64,000 bases of DNA from Fidelibacterota bacterium MT.SAG.2 (GTDB lineage Bacteria; Fidelibacterota; SORT01). Both the position numbers and the translations under genes were made by a program. Shown piece after piece: positions 1 through 7,908 of the stretch (the stretch's first letter is position 1; each line of letters begins with the position of its first letter). Below the pieces are notes generated by a model. The model saw nothing but the letters and a program-made list of their open reading frames with translations, ran no database searches and was not told where the DNA came from. Where the stretch lies: the NCBI GenBank assembly GCA_004402915.1, contig SORU01000002.1, forward strand, positions 41,286 through 105,285, in the 5' to 3' direction.

Positions 1-1930
1 TGAGTTGCGTAGCTCGTGTTGCGCTTTTGTTTATCGTATTCAGCGCTTTTTTCAGCGGATCGTCATCTTCGAGGCGGGCGAAATGCATCTGAGAGAGGGC
101 AAGAATAGGAGTCAGCGCATTGTTAAAATCGTGCGCTATCCCGCCTGCAAGATTGCCTATAACTTCCATACGCTGCGCATGACGCAGCTGCTCTTCGGCA
201 TTGATCCTGTCTGTCATATCGGAGCCGATGCTTGCTGCTCCGAATATTTTACCGGATGAATCTCTAAGAGGAGTGTTATTCCAGGAGAACAGGAGATTAT
301 TCCCATCTTTTGTAATTATTTCGTTATCAAAGTGAGAGGGTATTGAACCGGCGAGAACGTTATCCAAAAACATTTTTTTAATATTAGCTCTTATCTCTTC
401 GGGGAGGAAAATATCGAACCAGTTCTTCCCTAAAACGTCACTCTTCTTATGACCTGTTTTTTCCAACAGGTAATCGTTGCAAAAGAGGATATTCCCCTCG
501 AGGTCAAGGAGAATAGCTATCATTTTAAGGTTTTCAAGCAGTTCACGGAATCTCCGCTCGGTCTGGAGCAGCGCTTCTTCAGATTGTTTATGTTGGGTTA
601 TATCCCTGATAATTCCCTGATAACGTAAAACCTTTCCATCGGCTGACGGTCTGATAGTAGCGGAGAGCAAACAGTCTATCGGTGTACCGTCCCTTTTTTT
701 AAGTTTCAGTTCATAATCTCTGACAAAGCCGTTGGATTCTAAATCGTGAACGAATTTAAAACGATCATCGGGATTTAGGTAAAGGTCCCTTGCGGTGATC
801 TTCTTGATCTCTTCACGAGTGTAACCGAAGAGCTCCAAGCCCGACTCGTTTATCTCTATGAAGTGCCCATCGGTGTCCGTGACATAAATGACATCCCGTG
901 ATTCTTCAAATATTGAACGGTATCTTCGCTCGCTTTCCGCTAACGCGAATTCAGCCACCTTTTGCTGCGTTATGTCTCTTGCGACCGCCTGAAATCCCTT
1001 TATCTTGCCTTTTTCGATGATAGGTTGAACGTTTTGACCAAGCCATATTTCAGACCCGTCGCCTTTAATTGCAGGGAATTCGAAGTAGGTATTCGAAACT
1101 TTATTCCGAAACTGTTTCGTATAGAATTTCTTAGCAATTTTGCGATAATCTTTCCTGATAAGACTTAGATAATTTCTTCCTAAGAGCTCCTCTTTCGATA
1201 TTTTCATGATAACTGAGGCTTTAGGATTAAAGTAAGTTGAATTGCCTCTCCGATCGGTTTCATATATCATGTCGCTTGCATTATCGATGATGTGCCTGAA
1301 TCGAGCTTCGCTCTCGAGAAGAGCCTTTTCCATTTTGGTTCTTTCTTTAATATCTCTCCGAAGTTTTTCCAAAGCTTGATTGAGCTCTTCGGTGCGTTGC
1401 TTTACTTTATCTTCAAGTGACTTATTGAGCGTAATTATTTCATTTTCTATTTTTTTGCGGGTAGCGATATCTCTTGCGATCCCGAGAACGAGTCTGCGTC
1501 CTCCGATCTTGACGGGGTGCGTACGAATCTCCAAATCGATTTGTGAGCCATCTTTTCTGTTGAAGGTGAACACGGTAGGACCGGTAGATCTTCCACGGGC
1601 ATTATGGTATAAATGTTTAGCCGCTTTGATTATCCCACTCGTCGTTAGGAGTCTGAGCTTAAGGAAGTTTTTTCCGATAAGTTCTTCCCGCTTGTATCCG
1701 GAAAGTTTTTCAGTCATCAAATTTCCGTCAATGAAGTAGCCTTTTAGATCGTAAAGATAATACGCATCGGGCGCGTGCTCAAAAATTACGTTTAGATCTT
1801 CGGTATTATAACCTTCTCCAAAGTAGCTGGAAATATTATCATTGAGCGAGGATTTCTTTTCAGGCTCTTTCCCGTCGATGAGCTCTAAATCTTTATCCGG
1901 TCTACCTTTCGTCTTTTGAAATATTTTCAA
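1..1930 (-). CDS. Multi-PAS sensor histidine kinase (3' part outside the window)
   Basis: Not in the ORF track because it runs off the left edge; I read it from the reverse strand. About 643 codons are visible. Four PAS-like domains follow one another (roughly residues 45-160, 208-325, 335-450 and 460-590), with a charged helical linker after the first. They are followed by the phosphoacceptor H-box 'GNLAGGIAHDFNNALTPI', whose His is the expected autophosphorylation site. The HATPase part lies beyond base 1. The start is TTG at 1930: an in-frame TGA lies directly upstream, AAAGG sits about 7 bases before it, and no earlier ATG exists. There is no membrane segment in the visible part, so a soluble sensor is likely. 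The 'HDFNN' H-box style is typical of hybrid kinases with a C-terminal receiver. Ligand and output are unknown. Confidence 0.88.
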   Translation of the reverse strand, partial: MKIFQKTKGRPDKDLELIDGKEPEKKSSLNDNISSYFGEGYNTEDLNVIFEHAPDAYYLYDLKGYFIDGNLMTEKLSGYKREELIGKNFLKLRLLTTSGIIKAAKHLYHNARGRSTGPTVFTFNRKDGSQIDLEIRTHPVKIGGRRLVLGIARDIATRKKIENEIITLNKSLEDKVKQRTEELNQALEKLRRDIKERTKMEKALLESEARFRHIIDNASDMIYETDRRGNSTYFNPKASVIMKISKEELLGRNYLSLIRKDYRKIAKKFYTKQFRNKVSNTYFEFPAIKGDGSEIWLGQNVQPIIEKGKIKGFQAVARDITQQKVAEFALAESERRYRSIFEESRDVIYVTDTDGHFIEINESGLELFGYTREEIKKITARDLYLNPDDRFKFVHDLESNGFVRDYELKLKKRDGTPIDCLLSATIRPSADGKVLRYQGIIRDITQHKQSEEALLQTERRFRELLENLKMIAILLDLEGNILFCNDYLLEKTGHKKSDVLGKNWFDIFLPEEIRANIKKMFLDNVLAGSIPSHFDNEIITKDGNNLLFSWNNTPLRDSSGKIFGAASIGSDMTDRINAEEQLRHAQRMEVIGNLAGGIAHDFNNALTPILALSQMHFARLEDDDPLKKALNTINKSATRATQL

Positions 1931-2322
1931 TCAGAACCTTTTGTAATGAGCCATCTTAACCACGCCAGCAGCTGAGCATACCATAAAAAAGCAGTAGTAT
2001 GGTTGTGAATAACTTTTATTAAAATTTAATTATTAGCATGAAATATAAAGCCCGGCGTTCATTTTTAAAAGAGGAAAATATAAAAGGAATTCACGTTTTT
2101 TAGTTCAACTCTCTAAATATGTTTTTATTATATTGATATTACAAGAGTTAGCACGTTTAATAAGGTTCAATATTTTTCCTATATCGGTTACTTAAACGAA
2201 TTAGATAACCATTCCTAAGCTGTTGATAATGTGAGGTATATCAACAAAAATCATCATATTGACAGGGAACACACTATGTTACTCTCGTCTGATTAGCTTG
2301 ATTTAATAAGGAGAGGAGTAGA
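1931..2322. other. Divergent intergenic region
   Basis: No gene is seen in these 392 bases, which separate the leftward kinase from the rightward TerB-like gene and should carry both promoters. The only clear structure is an inverted repeat, TGTTGATA / TATCAACA, at 2221-2246 (listed separately). A TTGACA at 2259-2264 has no convincing -10 partner at normal spacing. Confidence 0.5.
2221..2246. promoter_or_regulatory. 8-bp inverted repeat upstream of the TerB-like gene
   Basis: TGTTGATA (2221-2228) and TATCAACA (2239-2246) are perfect inverted arms separated by 10 bases, about 75 bases before the TerB-like start codon. The geometry fits a dimeric repressor operator. No regulator is identified. 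Confidence 0.35.
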
Positions 2323-2697
2323 ATGAGCGGTAAAAATAGATCACGGATCGGACGAGAGGAGGCATCGAGGAAGGCATTTATCGGGCTTTGCATCGCAATG
2401 GCGGGGTGTGATTCAAAGATGGACATCAAAGAGATTTCGAAGCTCAGAAGAGTCATGGACAGATACGGATTTTCCGAGGAAGAAGTAGTGCGTGAACTAA
2501 AAGATTTTTCCAAAATGAATATCGAGGAGGCGTTACTATATGGAAGACGGTGCATGGCTGCTCTTCCAGAGTTAGACGAGGATTTACAGAAGAGATTGTT
2601 GATTTCTCTTACAGAAATAGCCTTAGCTGAAGACGATTTCGAAGAGACTGAAATCAGAGTGATGAACACGGTTATGGATCGGTTCGTAAATGATTAA
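2323..2697 (+). CDS. TerB-like domain protein
   Basis: A 124-residue, mostly helical, acidic protein. The pattern 'FIGLCIAMAGCDSKMD' followed by 'EISKLRRVMDRYGF' and 'ISLTEIALAEDDFEETE' matches the TerB fold: helices in which Asp/Glu-rich loops recur after 'A..D..'. TerB-family proteins are linked to tellurite resistance and stress and are thought to bind metal through these acidic loops; that is family knowledge, not shown here. The start ATG is preceded by AAGGAGAGGAGTAG, a good ribosome site. No other ter genes are nearby, so a tellurite role should not be assumed. It is convergent with the HU gene. Confidence 0.65.
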   Translation: MSGKNRSRIGREEASRKAFIGLCIAMAGCDSKMDIKEISKLRRVMDRYGFSEEEVVRELKDFSKMNIEEALLYGRRCMAALPELDEDLQKRLLISLTEIALAEDDFEETEIRVMNTVMDRFVND

Positions 2698-2853
2698 GAC
2701 TTTAGACTCGAATGTAGTATATAAAATCAATTGAAAAGTGTTACCCATCTCTCCGAACATTTGATATTATAATTTGAACTGGGCAAAATAATCACTGCTC
2801 ACATAGGTTGTGATAGTGACCTAAAATAGTGGGGAAGGGAGGGAAGACTAATT

Positions 2854-3144
2854 TCAGCCCAGACTCAGACTCTCCATATTCGAAATTACCAACTCTTTTA
2901 CCGGTTGGAACTCGGGGATATGAGTAATGGAGTATTTGATCGTCTCCCCGGTAATAGGGTCGCTTTCCGCAATTTTCGAGTGTATCGAGTATTTAAAAGA
3001 TCCAAGCCCCTTAAGGGTGACACTTCCTTTGTCATTTAAGGCAATTTTCATGTTGGTTGCCAAGGACTTGAGTACTTTCGCAGTCTGTTCAACGGAAACA
3101 CCGCAATCACGGGCTACAGCCCGAATGAGGTCTTTATCGTTCAT
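2854..3144 (-). CDS. HU/IHF-family DNA-binding protein
   Basis: 96 residues, the normal length for the family. The N-terminal helices 'MNDKDLIRAVARDCGVSVEQTAKVLKSL' are the dimerisation region and 'TLKGLGSFKYSIHSKI' is the beta-sheet 'G.F' region. The DNA-contacting arm is unusual: the typical 'RNPKTG' is replaced by 'SDPITGETIKYSI', with fewer basic residues. It should bend DNA in the nucleoid, but the weakly basic arm hints at altered binding. The ribosome site GGGAGGGAAT lies directly before ATG. Two tandem perfect palindromes lie about 150-190 bases upstream of this start. Confidence 0.85.
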   Translation of the reverse strand: MNDKDLIRAVARDCGVSVEQTAKVLKSLATNMKIALNDKGSVTLKGLGSFKYSIHSKIAESDPITGETIKYSITHIPEFQPVKELVISNMESLSLG

Positions 3145-3287
3145 TTATTCCCTCCCTTTTGCCCAAAATCTTATAGATCGAATTCATCTATTTTAAAGGC
3201 AATAGTTGTGCCAATCTATGCTGCTGGCTGTTTTTGGCTTAGACTCTGTATCAGTGATTTTAATTAGACTGTTGAATCGGGAACTAT

Positions 3288-3332
3288 CGGCAATATATTG
3301 CCGCTTTAAGATGTAAAACGGCAATATATTGC
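3288..3332. promoter_or_regulatory. Tandem palindromes CGGCAATATATTGC
   Basis: CGGCAATATATTGCCG at 3288-3303 is a perfect 16-bp palindrome. The 14-base CGGCAATATATTGC recurs at 3319-3332, where GCAATATATTGC is again perfectly palindromic. The centres are 31 bp apart, about three helical turns, which suits two dimers on the same face of DNA. The arms have no loop, so a terminator hairpin is unlikely. The site lies between the end of the YWRTP gene and the HU gene, upstream of HU. Confidence 0.6.
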
Positions 3333-3371
3333 ACATTTCACATTTAAGGTTCAGAGCGGGAGAGAAAGAAT

Positions 3372-3425
3372 ATGCTCCGCATATTCGGTTGCACCATGAA
3401 AAATGAACCTCAGTATGCGGAGCAT
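3372..3425 (-). terminator. Hairpin downstream of the YWRTP gene
   Basis: ATGCTCCGCATA (3372-3383) and TATGCGGAGCAT (3414-3425) are perfect 12-bp inverted arms. An inner GGTT/AACC pair extends the stem. On the minus strand this follows the stop of the gene at 3466 by about 40 bases and is followed by a moderately U-rich ATTCTTTCTC, so it probably ends that transcript. Confidence 0.55.
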
Positions 3426-3465
3426 TGTGGTTGTTGGGGATGTCTAAAAATTCAAATAGGGTGGT

Positions 3466-3963
3466 TCATCTTACTATCCTGTCAAGTGAAGGCATTCTCA
3501 CCGGTTGCCAGGAGACGATGCCGTCCTTGTTGATTATTGTAGAAAATTCTAATCCTGTATAATTACCTCTTGCTATGAGCGTGAACTGCTCACCTGTAAT
3601 ATCTGCTACTTCATAGGTGCCCCATTCATAAGTCGAATCGATGGCGAAGTTCGTAATATCGGAACGGGTAATGATCTTTGGAGCGTCCATACCTCTGGAT
3701 ACCGGCGTTCTCCAATACAATTTTGAAACTTCCGATATTTCCTGCACTCCCTGCATGAGTTGGTTAAATTCCATTAAAAGGACTTTTCGCTCTATGTTAA
3801 AGTCAGCGAGCAGATACTCATATTGTCCGTAAATCTTGTCCTGAAATATTTCGTTCTCAACCTTTACTTCGTGCATTACATACCAACCGATGCCGGAAGT
3901 AATTAAGATCCCGAATATCGATATTACCAATACCACCATTGCTGATTTATTTTGATTCATCAT
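3466..3963 (-). CDS. Membrane-anchored 'YWRTP' protein, pilin-like architecture
   Basis: 165 residues. A single N-terminal membrane segment (about residues 9-30, 'AMVVLVISIFGILITSGIG') is followed by a helical stretch and a C-terminal beta-rich domain. It is homologous to the interrupted gene just upstream: both contain N-(I/A)-E-R..LL, then 'YWR(T/K)P', then 'F..DST...GT(Y/F)', then 'F.L.A.G'. The layout of one N-terminal hydrophobic helix with a C-terminal head resembles type IV pilin-like subunits. There is no prepilin peptidase site G/F-T-x-x-E that I can see, so this is only an architectural likeness. GAGGAAACTCT precedes ATG. Function unknown. Confidence 0.7.
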   Translation of the reverse strand: MMNQNKSAMVVLVISIFGILITSGIGWYVMHEVKVENEIFQDKIYGQYEYLLADFNIERKVLLMEFNQLMQGVQEISEVSKLYWRTPVSRGMDAPKIITRSDITNFAIDSTYEWGTYEVADITGEQFTLIARGNYTGLEFSTIINKDGIVSWQPVRMPSLDRIVR

Positions 3964-4102
3964 AGAGTTTCCTCTTTATTGTTCGTTAGAGTTAAGTTTT
4001 CAATAATTCGGTTCATATCTATTAGCTCCCGTTTTGAGTCGTTGGCGGCAGAGGGAGCTGCCGCCGTAATATCTGACTCGTTAGATCCTATCATTCACTC
4101 AC

Positions 4103-4489
4103 TTACGGTAATGTTATCGTAGGAGTTCCCGAAACTCCCTGTTGAGTAATAGTCGCCACAATAACGACTCCTTCGTTCGCTCCGGTGGCGGTAAGTATAA
4201 AATCATCTTTCGTAGGTGTTGACATAACGAAGGTTCCATTTGCATTTGTTGAATCGGCTCCAAATACAACCACATCGGCAACTAAGAGAAAACTACGCGC
4301 TCCGCCGCCGAGTGCGGCAGGTTTACGCCAATATGCCGCTGCCGTTGATGCGATATTATTGACATCCTGGAGTAGTGCGTCCCTTTCCGCGTTGATTGCA
4401 CCTGTAGTGAACATATTAATTCCTACCACTACTGCGACTCAGACGATTATAGTACCGAGTACGATAAGCAGTAATTGTTGTTGACCCAT
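4103..4489 (-). pseudogene. 'YWRKP' pilin-like protein interrupted by an in-frame TGA
   Basis: The ORF track starts this at 4429, but the natural start is ATG at 4489 ('MGQQQLLLIVLGTIIV'), preceded by GGAG. Codon 17 is TGA (4441-4439), after which the same frame continues 'VAVVVGINMFTTGAINAERDALL' and on to TAA at 4103. Without the stop the product is about 128 residues: a membrane helix plus a head domain homologous to the neighbour at 3466. From memory of this family, a Gly is expected at the TGA (GGA to TGA is one change). TGA is a true stop elsewhere in the window (rplD, pgk), so recoding is unlikely; a nonsense mutation or a sequencing error are the simpler readings. Restart at the internal GTG would lose the membrane anchor. 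Confidence 0.75.
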
Positions 4490-4938
4490 GATTCTTCTCC
4501 TTTATCTTGTTTTTTGTTTTTCCACAGTGTTACTGTTCATATTCCGCCCAACAACATGGAGCCGTTAGTATCCGTATCCGGTCCTGACTCTCCTGATCCT
4601 TATTTTTTTTACCGCCTATCATTTTTCCATCTCTGTTCATGCCACAAAGATATCTGTGCGAAGATATTGTGATATGACCCAGAGCACGTTATGCACTGTT
4701 TAGACGGTTTACACGCTAATTCTGTGACTTGTGTCATAAAATTGCGACAGCTTATGTTATCCATGTCACAATCGGTTCAAATATAATAGTAAATGTGAAA
4801 TATGAAAGTAAATATCAGCTCCCGGTTCATTTTTAATTTTCACTCTGAATTGCACAAATGATGCCGAAAAGTTAAGAAAGTTCTAAATTTTATCTTGACT
4901 ATTTATAGAGGCATGATAAGTTTACGCAGCTGTGAAAT
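4490..4938. other. Divergent intergenic region before the tRNA cluster
   Basis: No gene is supported in these 449 bases. They separate the leftward YWRKP gene from the rightward tRNAs. A TTGACT at 4895-4900 is a plausible -35 for the tRNA operon, but no -10 at ideal spacing is clear. The short plus-strand ORF at 4475-4672 has no ribosome site and no recognisable content. Confidence 0.4.
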
Positions 4939-5011
4939 GCCACCATAGCTCAGTTGGAAGAGCAGGGGTTTTGTAAACCTCAGGTCGCGGGTTCGAATCC
5001 TGCTGGTGGCT
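4939..5011 (+). tRNA. tRNA-Thr (anticodon TGT)
   Basis: Full cloverleaf: acceptor GCCACCA pairs with TGGTGGC, the D arm is GCTC...GAGC, the anticodon loop is TTTGTAA with TGT at 34-36, and the T arm has GTTCGAATC. The discriminator is T, and CCA is not encoded. It is the first gene of the tRNA cluster. Confidence 0.96.
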
Positions 5012-5021
5012 CTGCTGAGAC

Positions 5022-5104
<83 letters not shown>

Positions 5105-5119
5105 CGAATTGCGGTAATT

Positions 5120-5190
5120 GCGAGAGTAGCTCAGTGGTAGAGCCCCGGCCTTCCAAGCCGGATACGCGGGTTCGATCCCCGTCTCTCGCT
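5120..5190 (+). tRNA. tRNA-Gly (anticodon TCC)
   Basis: Acceptor GCGAGAG pairs with CTCTCGC. The anticodon loop CTTCCAA gives TCC, and the T loop is GGTTCGATCCC. In many related genomes tRNA-Thr(GGT) and tuf follow directly; here 4.7 kb of accessory DNA intervenes. Its 3' 17 bases recur almost exactly at 5886-5902. Confidence 0.96.
5174..5190 (+). repeat. Possible attachment site, left copy (tRNA-Gly 3' end)
   Basis: GATCCCCGTCTCTCGCT at the 3' end of tRNA-Gly matches GATCCCCGTCTCTTGCT at 5886-5902 in 16 of 17 bases, in direct orientation. Duplication of a tRNA 3' end is the classic footprint of integrase-mediated insertion. No integrase is present. Confidence 0.45.
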
Positions 5191-5293
5191 CGGATGAAAT
5201 CTCTTCAATTTTCCGAAGATTTTCCCAACTGTTTTTTCGTGTATTTTAGTGATCTTCAGGTGGCATATAGCGGTCACACTATCGGCAAGAGAA

Positions 5294-5727
5294 TTATTGC
5301 TTGGTATATTCAATCACGGTAAAGGTAGTGTAACCATCTACGGTCTCGCTGCTCGTTAGGGTAAGCTTATTTCCCGATATAGAATATTCATAAACGTCAT
5401 CTCCATCACCAACCCCATACAGAGTCAGCGTATCTCCATCAGCCCACCAGCCGCCTGAATCGTTTTTTGTTTCAACAAGAGATAGGCTTTCCGCTGACCA
5501 TCTGTTGTCAGCGCTGATAGTAAGCGTAAATTGCAAGTCATTAACGAATGTATACACGAACGTAAAATCAGGATTTGAGATCGATCCCCTATAAATGGTG
5601 AATTTATCTGCTTTCCACGTACCAACCAATTCGTGAGTCTTGGTGCAGTAGGATTATCATCACCACATGCGGAAAAGAGCGATAATGTCAATGATAGAAT
5701 CAAGACTAAGATTTTCAAAGAATTCAT
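5294..5727 (-). pseudogene. Frameshifted lipoprotein with lipocalin-like domain
   Basis: Two overlapping minus-strand frames make one gene. The 5' frame encodes a lipoprotein signal, 'ILSLTLSLFSACGDDNPTAP', with a lipobox Cys. The second frame continues from 'ELVGTWKADKFTIYRG' to 'TVIEYTKQ'. The frames join near 5630-5640 and differ by a one-base loss. 'LVGTWK' followed by repeated beta strands ('GGWWADGDTLTLYG') resembles the small lipocalin-like or META-type domains found on FCB lipoproteins. It lies between the two copies of the tRNA-Gly 3' end. Whether the frameshift is real or a consensus error cannot be told from the sequence. Confidence 0.7.
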
Positions 5728-5835
5728 TATCTAACTTCCTTTGTTGCGAATATAAATGTCAATGTGGTTCTACCAATCTAGCTGATTCTTTAGCATAAGT
5801 CAAATATTAATTGAGTAAAAGGTTCTTGCCGCCCC

Positions 5836-5883
5836 CGATCATCCGATTTTGTCTGGACGAGGAAGATGATGTGATTGAAATAG
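5836..5883 (+). pseudogene. Decayed T9SS sorting-tail remnant A
   Basis: Read in frame, this gives R-S-S-D-F-V-W-T-R-K-M-M-stop-L-K-stop, matching the end of T9SS C-terminal sorting domains (compare 'FTETKKMILLK' at the end of the intact gene at 46357). No cargo gene precedes it. It closely matches remnant B at 7090 (27 of 29 bases over 5857-5885 versus 7099-7127). Confidence 0.6.
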
Positions 5884-5885
5884 AG

Positions 5886-5902
5886 GATCCCCGTCTCTTG
5901 CT
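5886..5902 (+). repeat. Possible attachment site, right copy
   Basis: GATCCCCGTCTCTTGCT is a direct near-repeat (16 of 17) of the 3' end of tRNA-Gly at 5174-5190. The DNA between the two copies is about 0.7 kb and holds the broken lipoprotein gene and T9SS remnant A. Confidence 0.45.
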
Positions 5903-6047
5903 TAATAGAGGATAATTTAGGCAATCATTTATCTTGCGAGATTTTAATTAATGAGGTATCTTTTGACCTTAGTTTTGTGTAATCAATATGAGATATTTAA
6001 AAGGATATTGATGACATCTGAGCCTAAACGAAAATTAGCCTATTCAG

Positions 6048-6175
6048 TCTTTGCGAGAAGCGAGGCGACGAAGCCCGGAGGGATTCCTTTGGAACAATCT
6101 CAATTTAAAGCTGTGCGGGACAATTTTGAGATTGCCGCGATCATCCGCCAAGAGGCGGATTCCCTCGCAATGACA
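6048..6175. repeat. Dispersed 'GCGAGGCGACGAAGC' type repeat
   Basis: It starts with TTTGCGAGAAGCGAGGCGAC and ends with CCCTCGCAATGACAG, with inner inverted arms around CAATCTCAATTT / TTTTGAGATTG. This is the well-known interspersed palindromic repeat type found in many bacterial lineages; when translated it yields spurious 'FARSEATK' proteins. The ORF 5951-6265 is such an artefact. Confidence 0.6.
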
Positions 6176-6429
6176 GCTGATCACTGTTTAGGGCTTATTT
6201 TGATCTCCCTTAGACACGATATTTCACATACCGATTGGAGAAACGGACGCAAGTTGCAGCATTAAAAGTTTTTATTGTTAATGTGATGAATTTAGTCTTA
6301 TATTTTTCATAGTGAAACTCCATAGGGTCTAACTTCTTGGTAATACTTGATAGCCCTTGAAGATTTTAGTTCAGTACGATAGGTCAGATGGAGCATACAC
6401 TATTACTCAAACTCAAAAAGGAGCACGAT

Positions 6430-7041
6430 ATGCGGATAAATCCTTTATTTATCACCATAGCACTCATTAGTATTATAACTGTAACCTCCTGCTCCGGCTA
6501 CGAAGAGAAAAAGCCGGTTGCAAAAAGTTCTCGGGCTGTATCAGAGGTAAATGAGGGAACAGTAAGAAGAACTTACGTTGACAAGCCACTCATTGGTGCA
6601 AAGGGTTATGTAGTCGGCGATTGGGAAAAGGGAGAAGCCAGGGTTGAAGTAATGAACTTCCCGCCATCAGAAACAGGATATGAAGCATTCCTCTTTGAAA
6701 TTGATGTGATGGCCTATATGTCAATGATGTTCGTTGATGGAAATCCGGAAAAAGGGATTGTCCCTGAACCACCACCTTTTGGTGACGTTGGAGCTTTGAT
6801 AAGCCAATGGCACAGTTTAGGAGATATTGAGATGAACGACAATGGGGGCGGTACGCTCGAATATCGGGAAGGTGATGACCTTGTAGCCAAAGGACTCAAC
6901 ATGATAATGATATTTGAAAAGGTAACAGATGGTAGGCACGAAGGTCCTGAGGATTTCAGTAAGCTCATGGTCGAATGCAATGGGCCAGTTGCCGGATTCC
7001 CGGGTGCGGATATAATGGCTAAGGCGATAAATGTGTTTTAA
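6430..7041 (+). CDS. Hypothetical lipoprotein
   Basis: 203 residues from ATG at 6430, chosen over the track start at 6388 because AAAAAGGAG precedes it and it places a lipoprotein signal, 'ITIALISIITVTSCSG', at the N-terminus with a lipobox Cys about residue 20. The mature part is acidic, with 'GYVVGDWEKGEARVEVMNFP' and 'SLGDIEMNDNGGG'. I do not recognise a family. It is probably anchored in the periplasm or outer membrane. It lies alone between the SPAM-like repeat and T9SS remnant B. Confidence 0.65.
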   Translation: MRINPLFITIALISIITVTSCSGYEEKKPVAKSSRAVSEVNEGTVRRTYVDKPLIGAKGYVVGDWEKGEARVEVMNFPPSETGYEAFLFEIDVMAYMSMMFVDGNPEKGIVPEPPPFGDVGALISQWHSLGDIEMNDNGGGTLEYREGDDLVAKGLNMIMIFEKVTDGRHEGPEDFSKLMVECNGPVAGFPGADIMAKAINVF

Positions 7042-7089
7042 GTCTAAAAAATAATTGAATTGCTTTTTTCCAATTATGCTAAATGCCAA

Positions 7090-7125
7090 CTCGTCCCGAC
7101 GATGAAGATGATCTGATTGAAATAG
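7090..7125 (+). pseudogene. Decayed T9SS sorting-tail remnant B
   Basis: In frame it reads L-V-P-T-M-K-M-I-stop-L-K-stop, the same degraded ending as remnant A, including the same TGA position. The similarity resumes downstream: the 49 bases at 7213-7261 and 5914-5962 share long identical blocks such as ATCATTTATCTTGCG. A and B are therefore copies of one segment. Confidence 0.55.
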
Positions 7126-7285
7126 AGTATCAGATTCATAAGGAATAGAGTTCCCCCGAGAGGACTCTTCGGTGACCTTTGGAGGATCTCCCTCTTTCGT
7201 TCACTGAATGCTAATTTAGCTGATCATTTATCTTGCGGAGAATTTAACAAATTGGTATCTTCCAGCTTTAACAATGGAGGTACCG

Positions 7286-7510
7286 ATGCCGGAAGAAAAA
7301 AATGTAGGTCAACTTGACAGTATAATAAGAATAATTTTAGGCTTCGGCTTTGTAGGGTTGATCGCTTATCATTTCATTGGTGATAGAATTCTCCCGATCT
7401 ATGGGCTTATTCCTGTCCTGATCCTTATACCATATTTCCTTAAAACCGGATTTACTAAAGTATGCCCGATCATGAAAGCCATGAATGTTTCGACTATCAA
7501 AAGCAAATAG
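7286..7510 (+). CDS. YgaP-type DUF2892 membrane protein
   Basis: 74 residues from ATG at 7286; GGAGG at 7276-7280 with a 5-base gap fixes this start rather than 7274. The order 'NVGQLDSIIRIILGFGF', a hydrophobic segment 'ILPIYGLIPVLILIPYFL', then 'TGFTKVCPIMKAMNVST' is the DUF2892 signature: an inner-membrane two-helix protein, fused in some species to a rhodanese. The conserved Cys-Pro is present. Its exact role is unknown; the family is often near sulfur-handling genes, but none are adjacent here. Confidence 0.8.
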   Translation: MPEEKNVGQLDSIIRIILGFGFVGLIAYHFIGDRILPIYGLIPVLILIPYFLKTGFTKVCPIMKAMNVSTIKSK

Positions 7511-7575
7511 AATCACTGAAGCAGGAAAGTTAAATCTATAGATCTCAGTCATATCAAAAGAATGAGGTTATTGAG

Positions 7576-7881
7576 TTGAAATATAAAGTCCAAGCGAGAG
7601 TTATCCAGAGCAAATCTAAAGAGTTTTATCAGCTGCTCAAGGGCGGGAGTTTAGAAGAGCAAGCGCCCGACGGACCGGAAATTCTTGCCTCGATGGATAG
7701 AGCGACGGTGGACTCTTCAGGTTTAGTCAGGTGGACAGAAACGTGTTATTGTCCGACTCCATTGAGACATGAACGGGCAACGGTTTACGATAAATATTTC
7801 TCTGATATGCAAACCGAGGAGACAACGGATCATGAAAGGTTTGAGGGAGAATCATTCTTAAAGCATATTTCTAAGAATTAA
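7576..7881 (+). CDS. Conserved-looking hypothetical protein
   Basis: 101 residues starting at TTG (7576), with GAGG 8 bases upstream. It begins 'MKYKVQARVIQSKSKEFYQLL' and has a central 'ETCYCPTPLRHERATVYDKYF' with two close Cys residues, then an acidic end. It looks soluble, with mixed alpha/beta content. I do not recognise the family. It follows the DUF2892 gene by 65 bases on the same strand and may be co-transcribed. Confidence 0.55.
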   Translation: MKYKVQARVIQSKSKEFYQLLKGGSLEEQAPDGPEILASMDRATVDSSGLVRWTETCYCPTPLRHERATVYDKYFSDMQTEETTDHERFEGESFLKHISKN

Positions 7882-7908
7882 TGCTTTTGATTATCGCAAG
7901 CTACAAGT

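Noticed and set aside
2274-2669. 131-residue minus-strand ORF
   Set aside because: Antisense to the TerB-like gene, which has the better ribosome site and recognisable motifs.
4439-4441. UGA recoded to an amino acid genome-wide
   Set aside because: TGA terminates rplD, pgk and other intact genes, and in the T9SS remnants TGA stands where Leu is expected, whereas here Gly is expected. No single recoding explains both.
5951-6265. 104-residue plus-strand ORF
   Set aside because: Its core (FARSEATKPGGI...) is the translation of a known type of dispersed palindromic repeat; there is no proper ribosome site.
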